Shown here: positions 1 through 7,910 of the stretch, in pieces
Position numbering within the stretch: position 1 is the first letter of the stretch
Layout of the letters: each line of letters starts with the position of its first letter
NCBI GenBank assembly: GCA_017510065.1
Contig: JAFWOB010000237.1
Location: 1 to 36,934, forward strand
Reading direction: 5' to 3'
Length of the DNA: 36,934 nucleotides
Origin: Parasporobacterium sp.
GTDB lineage: Bacteria > Bacillota > Clostridia > Lachnospirales > Lachnospiraceae
Notes under the pieces: generated by a model
What the model was told of the DNA's origin: nothing
The model's input: only the letters and a program-made list of their open reading frames with translations
Databases searched by the model: none
Program-made: the position numbers and the translations under genes

Positions 1-1938
1 CCGCTGATCTATTATGCCCGCGAGAGCTGGTTCATCAAGATGACAGCGGTCAAGGACGATCTGATCCGCAACAACAATACCGTCAACTGGATCCCGGAAA
101 GCATCGGCAAAGGCCGCTTCGGCGACTGGCTGGAAAATGTCCAGGACTGGGGCATCAGCCGTAACCGTTACTGGGGCACCCCGCTGAATATCTGGGAATG
201 CGAATGCGGTCATCAGCACAGCATCGGCAGCATCGAAGAACTGAAGAGCATGTCACCGAACTGCCCGGAGGATATCGAACTGCACAGGCCTTACATCGAT
301 GACGTGACCATCACCTGCCCGAAATGCGGCAAGCAGATGCACCGGGTACCGGAAGTGATCGACTGCTGGTATGATTCCGGTTCCATGCCGTTTGCACAGT
401 ATCATTATCCGTTTGAAAACCAGGAGCTGTTCGAGGCTCATTTCCCGGCAGACTTTATCTCCGAGGCAGTGGACCAGACCAGAGGATGGTTCTATTCCCT
501 GATGGCTATTTCCACCCTGGTCTTTAATAAAGCACCTTATAAAAATGTTATCGTCATGGGCCACGTCCAGGACAAGGACGGCCAGAAAATGAGCAAGTCC
601 AAAGGCAATGCGGTGGATCCCTTCGATGCGCTGAATCAGTACGGCGCCGACGCCATCCGCTGGTATTTCTATACCAACTCCGCACCGTGGCTGCCCTCCA
701 GATTCCACGGGGACGCAGTGATGGAAGGCCAGAGAAAGTTCATGGGAACCCTTTGGAACACCTACGCTTTCTATGTGCTTTACGCCAACATCGACAGCTT
801 CAATCCGGCCAACTATCAGCTGGAGAAGGATAAACTCACCGTTATGGACCGCTGGATCTTATCCAAGCTGAACACCCTGATCAAGACGGTGGACAACTGC
901 ATGACCAATTACAAGATCCCGGAATCCGGCCGTGCCCTGCAGGAGTTTGTGGACGACCTGAGCAACTGGTATGTCCGCCGCAGCCGTGAACGGTTCTGGG
1001 CGAAGGGAATGGAGCAGGACAAGATCAGTGCTTACATGACGCTGTACACCTGCCTTGTCACCCTGTGCAAAGTCGCCGCTCCGTTTATCCCGTTCATGAC
1101 GGAAGACATTTACCAGAACCTGGTAACAAGGGACTTCCCGCAGGAGCCGGAAAGCATTCACCTGTGCCTGTTCCCGACAGTGGACGAGAGCATGATCGAT
1201 TCCGATCTGGAGGCCAATATGGATCACGTGCTCCAGGTGGTGGTCATGGGCCGTGCCTGCAGAAACGCTTCCGGCATGAAGAACCGCCAGCCGCTGCCCT
1301 GCATGTATATCAAGGCGCCGTGGGAAATGAACGAGTTCTACACCGCTATCGTGGCAGACGAACTGAATGTGAAGAAGGTGGAAATGAAGGACGATGTCCG
1401 GGATTTCTCCTCCTATTCCTTCAAGCCGCAGCTTAAGACCGTGGGTCCGAAATTCGGCAAGCAGGTGGGCGAGATCCGAAATGCCCTGACCAGTCTGGAC
1501 GGCAACGCCGCCATGGATGAGATCAACGAGACCGGCAAGCTCCATCTTGATCTGCCCGGCGGAGCAGTGGACCTGGAAAAGGACGATCTGCTGATCGAAA
1601 CCGCCCAGGTGGAAGGCTTTGAATCTCTCAGCGATTACGGCATCACCGTGGTTCTGGATCTGCACCTGACCAAGGAACTGGTGGACGAAGGCTTCATCCG
1701 CGAGATCGTTTCCAAGATCCAGACCATGCGTAAGGAAGCAGGGTTCGAGGTGATGGATATGATCACCATTTACCTGTCCGGCAACGACACACTGGAAGCA
1801 CTCGTTTCCGAGAAGAAGCAGATGCTCCTGACGGACGTCATGGCAACAGATGTGGTGACCGGCCAGATGGACGGCTATTCCAAGGAATGGGATATCAATG
1901 GCGAGACCGTGACCATCGGTGTAAAGAAGAACCAGTAA
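1..1938 (+). CDS. ileS: Isoleucyl-tRNA synthetase, 3' part (5' end outside window)
   Basis: Class I aminoacyl-tRNA synthetase that charges tRNA-Ile in the cytoplasm. The frame is open from base 1 with no start, so the N-terminal part with the HIGH motif lies outside; 645 residues are visible. The KMSKS motif (GQKMSKSKGN) lies about 200 residues in, preceded by a metal-binding-like segment with CECGH and CPKCGK and by WYDSGSMPF, as in the catalytic core of IleS. The anticodon-binding domain follows (DRWILSKLN, NWYVRRSRERFW). The protein ends in an acidic/mixed C-terminal region without the CxxC zinc finger seen at the end of E. coli-type IleS, which fits the clostridial/eukaryote-like type 2 enzyme. 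Type 2 enzymes are often mupirocin-tolerant (family knowledge, not tested here). No clear rho-independent terminator follows; repeat array 1 begins 36 bases after the stop. Confidence 0.97.
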   Translation, partial: PLIYYARESWFIKMTAVKDDLIRNNNTVNWIPESIGKGRFGDWLENVQDWGISRNRYWGTPLNIWECECGHQHSIGSIEELKSMSPNCPEDIELHRPYIDDVTITCPKCGKQMHRVPEVIDCWYDSGSMPFAQYHYPFENQELFEAHFPADFISEAVDQTRGWFYSLMAISTLVFNKAPYKNVIVMGHVQDKDGQKMSKSKGNAVDPFDALNQYGADAIRWYFYTNSAPWLPSRFHGDAVMEGQRKFMGTLWNTYAFYVLYANIDSFNPANYQLEKDKLTVMDRWILSKLNTLIKTVDNCMTNYKIPESGRALQEFVDDLSNWYVRRSRERFWAKGMEQDKISAYMTLYTCLVTLCKVAAPFIPFMTEDIYQNLVTRDFPQEPESIHLCLFPTVDESMIDSDLEANMDHVLQVVVMGRACRNASGMKNRQPLPCMYIKAPWEMNEFYTAIVADELNVKKVEMKDDVRDFSSYSFKPQLKTVGPKFGKQVGEIRNALTSLDGNAAMDEINETGKLHLDLPGGAVDLEKDDLLIETAQVEGFESLSDYGITVVLDLHLTKELVDEGFIREIVSKIQTMRKEAGFEVMDMITIYLSGNDTLEALVSEKKQMLLTDVMATDVVTGQMDGYSKEWDINGETVTIGVKKNQ

Positions 1939-1973
1939 TCGCATTGTCAGCGTAAGGCCTTTGCATCAGATGC

Positions 1974-2251
1974 GAGGCTGTGCATGATTTTCGCCGGCGC
2001 CCTGCAACGAATGCGGCGCTGTGCATGATTTTTTGTAATATATTCGAGGCTATGCACGATTTTAGTCCCTAAAAGGGGGTTAAAATCATGCATAGCCTCG
2101 ATTTCGTTGCAGCGGATTTCTGAAAAACGTGCACAGCATTGATTCTGTTACATTATTTTTCAAAAAATCATGCATAGCGTTGATTTCAGTGCAGCAGCTG
2201 GGGAGCATGCCCTGGAAAATCATGCATAGCCTCAATTTCAGTGCAGCAGCT
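1974..2251. repeat. Intergenic repeat array 1 (GTGCATGATTTT family)
   Basis: The 324 bases between the ileS stop and base 2262 hold no credible gene but seven copies of a motif close to GAGGCTATGCATGATTTT. Three copies face forward (about 1974, 2013 and 2044). Four are inverted (about 2082, 2124, 2163 and 2215), read as AAAATCATGCATAGCCTC and often followed by GATTTCAGTGCAGCAG. The third and fourth copies form a long hairpin (2044-2064 against 2081-2101) around a GTCCCTAAAAGGGGG loop. Measured on the conserved core, like-oriented copies lie 41 and 31 bases apart (forward) and 41, 41 and 52 bases apart (inverted). Because all forward copies lie left of all inverted ones, the region could also fold as one long stem. 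Function unknown. Confidence 0.85.
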
Positions 2252-2397
2252 GCGAAATCCTTTTGCAAAAAACAAAAAAATATAGCGCCATATGCTCTAT
2301 AACATATATACTAACTATAACAGTCGGGAAATACCGCTATATGACTGGATGTGTTATCGCAGCGACAAGGAACACCACGAGAGAGGAGGCAATCATT

Positions 2398-2892
2398 ATG
2401 TTAAACATTGTGGTAGAACTGGATAGCAGCAATCTGAACCCGGTATTGGAATCTTTTGGACTGGATACGAGCAGTTACGTCATCCCTCGGGAGAGTTCGG
2501 AAGCTGTTATCATGCGGATTTTTGAGGAAATGGCCAGAGACAGGGAACGAAAAAAGGCGGGCGTATCGCTGTCCGCTACCAGATGCGGGGAGACCAGGTT
2601 CTTTCCGGTGGGAGAGATTTATTACATGGAGTCCTTTCGGAATCTGGTCTGCATTTTCAGTGAGAAGGGCTCTTTTGAATTTTACAGCGCCCTGCGCAAA
2701 GTGGAGGAGACCACCAGGCGGCTGGGATTTTTCAGGGTCAACAATTCCTATATCATTTCACTGGCCCATGTGAGGAAGATCCAGAAAGGGTATGTCCAGC
2801 TGGACAACGGCAAGGAGATCAGCATCGGAAGAAAATTCAGACGCAGCTTCCGGGAAGCGGTAAGTCAGAAAGGAACGCTGCGGCTGAATTGA
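2398..2892 (+). CDS. Stand-alone LytTR-family DNA-binding regulator
   Basis: A 164-residue protein. The start chosen is ATG 2398, with AGGAGG at 2384-2389 eight bases upstream; an in-frame extension back to 2263 runs into low-complexity AT-rich sequence and has no ribosome site. Residues from about 60 to the end match the LytTR DNA-binding domain: GEIYYMESFRNLVCIF, then a segment like FFRVNNSYIISLAHV, then the basic IGRKFRRSF end. These are the usual YIES..., F.R.H.S..VN...V and I.VSR...K positions, with NNSYI in place of the common H.S. The first 55 residues show no receiver domain, so it is not a classical response regulator. Such short LytTR proteins often control neighbouring export or surface genes. 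Its target is unknown; it sits between ileS and the ABC importer with a terminator-like hairpin after it. Confidence 0.8.
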   Translation: MLNIVVELDSSNLNPVLESFGLDTSSYVIPRESSEAVIMRIFEEMARDRERKKAGVSLSATRCGETRFFPVGEIYYMESFRNLVCIFSEKGSFEFYSALRKVEETTRRLGFFRVNNSYIISLAHVRKIQKGYVQLDNGKEISIGRKFRRSFREAVSQKGTLRLN

Positions 2893-2922
2893 GGAAAGAA
2901 CGGACCGGAGAAACGGCAGAAT

Positions 2923-2950
2923 GGGCGGAGCAGACGGCTCCGCCCGCTTT
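2923..2950 (+). terminator. Terminator-like hairpin after the LytTR gene
   Basis: GGGCGGAGC (2923-2931), a five-base loop, and GCTCCGCCC (2937-2945) form a perfect nine-pair GC-rich stem followed by a short GCTTT. The T tract is weak, so termination efficiency is uncertain. Confidence 0.55.
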
Positions 2951-2998
2951 ACAGAAGAAAGCAGGTCGCGAAGCATTTGTAGAATTCTTAACATATGG

Positions 2999-3027
2999 TT
3001 GCTATTTACAGGCAATTGTTTTATAAT
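2999..3027 (+). promoter_or_regulatory. SigA-type promoter of the ABC importer operon
   Basis: TTGCTA (2999-3004), a 17-base spacer and a consensus TATAAT (3022-3027) lie about 50 bases ahead of the binding-protein start. Spacing and -10 are ideal, and the -35 matches at TTG--A. Confidence 0.75.
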
Positions 3028-3075
3028 CCGCCCGTCAATTAAATAACATGCTGCAAGCAGAAAGAAGGTTTTACT

Positions 3076-4575
3076 ATGAAACATTTTGTAACTTTTTGGC
3101 TGGTAATTGCAATTGTCACAGCAGCTGCACTCACGGTTTACGGAGGCACAAGCACAGACAATGAAGCTTCTAATTCTGTTGTTGTAGGCATCTCACAGGA
3201 TATCGACAGTCTTGACCCGCACAATGCGGAATATGCAGGAACCCGAGAAGTCTTGTTCAATCTGTTTGAAGGCCTTGTCAAGGCTACTTCAGACGGAAAT
3301 ATCGAACCCGCGGTAGCACAGAGCTATGAAGTTGCGGAAGATGCATCGTCTATATCGTTTACGATAAGAGAAGGCATTACATTCCACGACGGCACACCGG
3401 TCACTGCGGAAGATATTCAGTATTCGCTCGAGCGTTATGCACAGATCCAGGGATCTGAATCCGCCTTTGCGGACTTCAAGGAACTGGAGATCGCAGAAGA
3501 CGGGACGGTCACAGTCATCCTCAATGAGCCCAACACAGAATTCATTTATGAACTGACCTGCGCGATTTTGCCGAAGGCCAATGAAGAGAATGTCAACTCT
3601 TCGCCGATCGGAACAGGTCCCTTTAAATATGTCTCCTTCAAGCCGGGCGAGAGCCTTGTTGTGGAGAAATATGAAAACTACTGGAAAGAGGGATTCCCCT
3701 ATCTTGACCAGGTTACCTTTAAGGTAGAAACGGACGTGGACGCTGCCATCAATCAGCTGAATGCCGGCACGCTGGACATTTACCAGTATCTGACCGCTGA
3801 CCAGGCTGCCACCCTCAATGATCATTTCAACATCCTGGAGGGAAGCGTCAATTATGTACAGGGTATGTTCCTGAACAATGCTGTCAAGCCTTTTGACGAC
3901 GTGCGTGTGCGCCAGGCGGTGTATTATGCGGTGGACAGGGATCTGATCAATGAATTCCTGTTTGCAGGCAAATCCCACATCATCGGCACCAACATGATCC
4001 CGGCTGCAGAGTTTTATTACAATGCAGACACGGAGACCACCTACACCCACGATCCGCAGAAGGCAAAAGAACTGCTGGCAGAAGCAGGCTATCCGGACGG
4101 CTTTGAGTTTACCATCACGGTCCCGAACAACTATGCGCCTCATGAGGGAACCGCACAGATCATCGCGGAATCTCTTGCAGAAGTAGGGATCAAAGCCAAC
4201 ATCAACCTGGTGGAATTCAATACCTGGTATTCCGATGCCTATGTGGACCGCAACTACGAAGCCACGGTTGTGGCGGTAGACGGCAAGCTGGCACCGAACT
4301 CCTGGTTTGCGAAAAACATTTCCACAGCACCGAACAACTTCACCAATTACTCCAACCCGGAATTTGATGAAGTGTTTGAAAAAGCCCTGGCGGAGATCGA
4401 TCTGGATCAGAAGGCAGAGTATTACAAACAGCTGCAGCAGATCTTGGCTGATGACGCCGCTTCCATCTACGTACAGGATCCGGCCAACCTGGTGGCAGTC
4501 AATGCGGATCTGGAAGGCTATGTCTTCTATCCGATCTCTGCACAGGATATGTCGGTCGTCAAATTTATAGACTGA
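3076..4575 (+). CDS. ABC importer substrate-binding protein, family 5 (peptide/nickel type)
   Basis: A 499-residue extracytoplasmic solute-binding protein of the SBP_bac_5 group, which delivers peptides, nickel chelates or similar solutes to a DppBC-type permease. It has an N-terminal hydrophobic export segment (residues 1-22), then the family signature: DIDSLDPHNAEY, LFNLFEGLVK and FTIREGITFHDGTPVTAEDI, with the typical RQAVYYAVDRDLI in the middle and KAKELLAEAGYPDGF further on. ATG 3076 is preceded by GAAGG. Unusually for a Gram-positive binding protein, no cysteine follows the signal segment: the lipobox position reads LTVYGG. It may therefore be secreted or held by an uncleaved segment rather than lipidated. 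It is first in a tight four-gene operon, and the permease starts three bases after its stop. The substrate cannot be read from sequence. Confidence 0.92.
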   Translation: MKHFVTFWLVIAIVTAAALTVYGGTSTDNEASNSVVVGISQDIDSLDPHNAEYAGTREVLFNLFEGLVKATSDGNIEPAVAQSYEVAEDASSISFTIREGITFHDGTPVTAEDIQYSLERYAQIQGSESAFADFKELEIAEDGTVTVILNEPNTEFIYELTCAILPKANEENVNSSPIGTGPFKYVSFKPGESLVVEKYENYWKEGFPYLDQVTFKVETDVDAAINQLNAGTLDIYQYLTADQAATLNDHFNILEGSVNYVQGMFLNNAVKPFDDVRVRQAVYYAVDRDLINEFLFAGKSHIIGTNMIPAAEFYYNADTETTYTHDPQKAKELLAEAGYPDGFEFTITVPNNYAPHEGTAQIIAESLAEVGIKANINLVEFNTWYSDAYVDRNYEATVVAVDGKLAPNSWFAKNISTAPNNFTNYSNPEFDEVFEKALAEIDLDQKAEYYKQLQQILADDAASIYVQDPANLVAVNADLEGYVFYPISAQDMSVVKFID

Positions 4576-4578
4576 TAA

Positions 4579-5520
4579 ATGAGATATATAGGCAAGAAAT
4601 TCTTAACACTGATCATCGCCCTGCTGCTGATCTCCATCGTTGTGTTCCTGGCGTTTTCCATACTTCCGGCGGACGCTTCCATTGCCAAGCTCGGACAGAA
4701 TGCGACGCCGGAGAGGATCGCGGCGCTGCGTGCTGAAATGGGACTGGACCGGCCTGTGCTGGTCCAGTACTGGAGTTGGCTGACAGCGGCGATCAGGGGA
4801 GATTTCGGAACATCGTACCAGTATACCGGCACCAGCGTGGCCTCCCTGGTGGGAGGCCGGCTGGGCACCAGTGCGGTCCTGTCCCTGATCTCTTTTGTTA
4901 TGGTTGTCGTGATCTCGATCCCGGTGGGCATTTTCGGGGCCAAGAGAAGGTCCGTCCCCGGGCGGGCTGCCATGACGACGCTTGTCCATATCACCATGGG
5001 GGTGCCCTCTTTCTTCCTGGGTATACTGATCACCTATCTGTTTTCCCTTGTCCTGAAATGGTTTACCATTGGAAAATATGTACCGCCGGCGGAGGATCTC
5101 TCCGCCAGCATTTCTTATCTTGTATTTCCGGCGATTGCGATCGCCCTGCCGAAGATCGCCATGACGGTCAAGTTCCTGGTCTCTTCCATCCGGGCGGAAT
5201 TGCATAAGGATTATGTCAGGACAGCCTACGCCAAGGGCTGCAGCCGGAACGGCGTGTTTTACGGTCACGTACTGAAAAATTCCCTGGTGCCGGTCATAAC
5301 CTTCCTGGGGATCATCATTGCGGAGATCGTTGCCGGGAGCATCGTGGTGGAAAAAGTATTTTCGGTGCCCGGCATCGGGCTTTTACTGGTAACGGCAATT
5401 TCCAACCGGGATTATCCGGTGGTGGAAGCTGTGGTGCTGCTGATCGCGGTCGTAGTCATCGTGGTCAATTTCCTGGTGGACGTGATCTACCAGATCATTG
5501 ATCCGAGGGTGAAATTGTAA
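4579..5520 (+). CDS. ABC importer permease, DppB/OppB type
   Basis: A 313-residue inner-membrane permease with about six membrane segments. It opens with the DppB-type N-terminus (MRYIGKKFLTLIIALLLISI, then FLAFSILPAD). The binding-protein-dependent transport EAA loop is visible near the C-terminus (DYVRTAYAKGCSRNGVFYGH, then LKNSLVPVITFLG); it docks onto the ATPase. The protein ends with YQIIDPRVKL, typical of the family. The start lies three bases after the binding-protein stop with no clear Shine-Dalgarno, so translation is probably coupled by reinitiation. The stop codon TAA abuts the ATG of the second permease. Confidence 0.93.
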   Translation: MRYIGKKFLTLIIALLLISIVVFLAFSILPADASIAKLGQNATPERIAALRAEMGLDRPVLVQYWSWLTAAIRGDFGTSYQYTGTSVASLVGGRLGTSAVLSLISFVMVVVISIPVGIFGAKRRSVPGRAAMTTLVHITMGVPSFFLGILITYLFSLVLKWFTIGKYVPPAEDLSASISYLVFPAIAIALPKIAMTVKFLVSSIRAELHKDYVRTAYAKGCSRNGVFYGHVLKNSLVPVITFLGIIIAEIVAGSIVVEKVFSVPGIGLLLVTAISNRDYPVVEAVVLLIAVVVIVVNFLVDVIYQIIDPRVKL

Positions 5521-6318
5521 ATGAAAAAAAACAGGAACTACAGTCTGATCATAGGCCTGGTCATTACAGGGATCATGCTGGCGCTGGCGCTGACAGCTCT
5601 TTTCTGGACGCCCTATTCCACGACGGGAATGAGCCTGACCCTTAAGTTCGCGCCTCCTTCCTGGGCGCATCCCTTCGGGTGCGACAATTACGGCCGGGAT
5701 ATCCTGAGCCGTGTCATGCAGGGAATCGGGACCACGTTCCTGGTCGCTGCCAGCACCGTGATCTTCGGCATGATCGTGGGAAGCGTCATCGGCTTTTTCG
5801 CCGGTTACATTGGCGGCTGGTTTGACGAAGTGATCATGAGGATCAACGATGTGCTGAATGCTTTTCCGTCGATCCTGCTGGCGCTGGTATTTGTCAGCTT
5901 CCTGGGATCGGGTCTCATGAACATCATCCTGGCTCTCGGGATCTTGTTTATCCCCAGCTTTGCCAGGATTGCCAGATCGGAAATGCTGCGGCTGAAAGGG
6001 CTGCAGTTCGTACAGAGCGCCAGGTTATCCAAAGCAGGGACCTGCCGGATCATTTTCGCTCATATCATGCCCAACGCCTACATCGGCATCCTGGCATCGG
6101 CGGCGGTGGGCTTCAACAATGCGGTGATTGCGGAAGCGGGACTGAGTTTCCTGGGACTGGGCGTGCAGCCTCCCAATGCTTCTCTGGGCCGGATGATCGA
6201 TGAAGCCGGGAGCTTCCTGATGCAGGCGCCGTGGTACGCTATCTTTCCGGGCGTGACCATTATCATCCTGGTGCTGGGCGTGGCGCTGATCAGCGACGGC
6301 GTCAACCGCATGGATTAA
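5521..6318 (+). CDS. ABC importer permease, DppC/OppC type
   Basis: A 265-residue partner permease. It has the OppC-type N-terminal membrane segment, then HPFGCDNYGRDILSRVMQG, the hallmark (HPFGTDxxGRD) of the DppC/OppC family. The EAA-type loop (RLSKAGTCRIIFAHIMPNAY) and the conserved GLSFLGLGVQPPNASLG follow near the C-terminus. It begins on the base after the upstream permease stop, so the two are translationally coupled. Together with the upstream permease it should form the heteromeric channel; the ATPase gene follows after 29 bases. Confidence 0.93.
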   Translation: MKKNRNYSLIIGLVITGIMLALALTALFWTPYSTTGMSLTLKFAPPSWAHPFGCDNYGRDILSRVMQGIGTTFLVAASTVIFGMIVGSVIGFFAGYIGGWFDEVIMRINDVLNAFPSILLALVFVSFLGSGLMNIILALGILFIPSFARIARSEMLRLKGLQFVQSARLSKAGTCRIIFAHIMPNAYIGILASAAVGFNNAVIAEAGLSFLGLGVQPPNASLGRMIDEAGSFLMQAPWYAIFPGVTIIILVLGVALISDGVNRMD

Positions 6319-6347
6319 GCCGGCGAAGGCCGTGCAAACGATAGATT

Positions 6348-7886
6348 ATGTTATTACAGGTAAATGATCTGAAAGTCGAATACCATACCAAGACCAAGAT
6401 CTCTTATGCGGTGAAAGGGGTCTCCTTCAGCATGGAAAAAGGAGATATCCTGGGCATCGTGGGAGAGTCCGGATCCGGCAAGAGCACCATGGGGCTTGCC
6501 CTGATGATGCAGCTTCCCCAGACAGCGAAATTTACGGGCAGCGTGATCTTCAAGGACAGGGATCTGGTGCCTCTGAACTTTGATGAACTCCGGAAGATCA
6601 AGGGGTGCGAGATCTCTACCGTGTTCCAGGAACCCATGACTTCCCTGAACCCGCTGATCAGGGTGGGAAAGCAGGTGGAAGAGATCCTGAAGATCCATGA
6701 TAAAACGCTGACCAAGGAAGTGCGAAAAGACAAGGTACTTCGAATGTTCCGGAACGTGGAGCTTCAGAATCCGGAAGAGGTATATCATAAATACCCCCAC
6801 GAGCTTTCCGGCGGCATGCAGCAGAGAGTCATGATCGCCATGGCGCTGATGAACCATCCGGATCTTCTGATCGCGGATGAGCCTACGACAGCACTGGATG
6901 CGGACGTCCAGACCCAGATCCTGGAACTGTTAAAGAGCATCAATGAACGGTATGGGACCAGCATTATCCTGATCTCCCATGACCTCAGGGTCATCCGGCA
7001 GCTGTGCCGCAAGACGCTGGTCATGTACCAGGGTCTGGTCGTGGAGCAGGGGGATGTGGAGCAGATCTTCGAACGTCCCGAACATGAGTATACCAAGAGC
7101 CTGATCAGTGCCCTGACCAAGGGCGAGAAGGAGTCTGAAGAGTACGATAATGAAGCGATGCTCCAGGTTCGGGACCTGACGCTGTACTATGACATCAAAC
7201 CGGAAAAACTGGGACAGAAAAAGTTCCGGAAATACATTTGCCGGGATATGAACTTCACGGTCCATGAGGGAGAGATCGTAGGCCTTGTGGGGCCCAGCGG
7301 TTCCGGCAAGAGCTCTGTTTCCCGGGCGATCCTGGGGCTTCATAAGGATTATACGGGAGAGATCCTGCTGAAAGAGCCCAATCCCCAGATGATCTTCCAG
7401 GACAGCGCCTCCTCCCTCAATCCGGGGCGGAAGATCGGCTGGATCTTAGAAGAGCCCCTGAGAAATCTCCGGGACGAAAAGCAGCTCAAAAGAGTCCGCC
7501 AGGTCAGCCGGGTAAAAGAACTGCTGGGCGGGGAAGAACCGCCCTCAGAAGGCGCAAGATTATCCCGTAAGGAACGACGCACCATCGTCAGGGATATCCT
7601 GAAGCATGTGGAACTTCCGGAGGAGTTTTTAGGCCGCTATCCGGACGAGCTGTCCGGCGGGCAGAAGCAGAGAGTGAACATTGCCCTGGCGCTGATCGCG
7701 GGCTCCCGGTTCGTGATTGCCGATGAGCCGGTCTCCGCACTGGACGTGACCATTCAGGGGCAGATCCTGGAGCTTCTGCTGAATCTGCAGAGGGAACTGA
7801 ACCTGTCCATGCTGTTCATTTCCCATGACAAAGCGGTGGTGGACAGAATGTGCGACAAGGTGGTGCAGTTAGAGCCGCTGAAGTAA
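6348..7886 (+). CDS. Fused ABC importer ATPase (DppD-DppF type, two nucleotide-binding domains)
   Basis: A 512-residue cytoplasmic protein holding both ATPase halves of the importer in one chain. Domain 1 (about 1-260) has Walker A GESGSGKST, signature LSGGMQQR, Walker B LLIADEPTTALD and switch histidine in LISHDLRV. Domain 2 (about 266-512) has Walker A GPSGSGKSS, signature LSGGQKQR, Walker B FVIADEPVSALD and FISHDKAV. DppD and DppF are usually separate genes, so this fusion fixes a 1:1 pairing. Domain 2 carries a charged insertion before its signature motif (around KELLGGEEPPSEGARLSRKE). It ends the operon; a hairpin with a T tract about 40 bases later is the probable terminator. Confidence 0.93.
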   Translation: MLLQVNDLKVEYHTKTKISYAVKGVSFSMEKGDILGIVGESGSGKSTMGLALMMQLPQTAKFTGSVIFKDRDLVPLNFDELRKIKGCEISTVFQEPMTSLNPLIRVGKQVEEILKIHDKTLTKEVRKDKVLRMFRNVELQNPEEVYHKYPHELSGGMQQRVMIAMALMNHPDLLIADEPTTALDADVQTQILELLKSINERYGTSIILISHDLRVIRQLCRKTLVMYQGLVVEQGDVEQIFERPEHEYTKSLISALTKGEKESEEYDNEAMLQVRDLTLYYDIKPEKLGQKKFRKYICRDMNFTVHEGEIVGLVGPSGSGKSSVSRAILGLHKDYTGEILLKEPNPQMIFQDSASSLNPGRKIGWILEEPLRNLRDEKQLKRVRQVSRVKELLGGEEPPSEGARLSRKERRTIVRDILKHVELPEEFLGRYPDELSGGQKQRVNIALALIAGSRFVIADEPVSALDVTIQGQILELLLNLQRELNLSMLFISHDKAVVDRMCDKVVQLEPLK

Positions 7887-7910
7887 GAGGCAGATGATCA
7901 AATGAGTGTT

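Noticed and set aside
859-1944. A 361-codon minus-strand frame opposite ileS
   Set aside because: Shadow of the conserved ileS frame; composition is rich in His and Gln with no recognisable domain.
2263-2397. N-terminal extension of the LytTR protein
   Set aside because: No ribosome site at 2263, low-complexity AT-rich codons, and a strong AGGAGG before ATG 2398.
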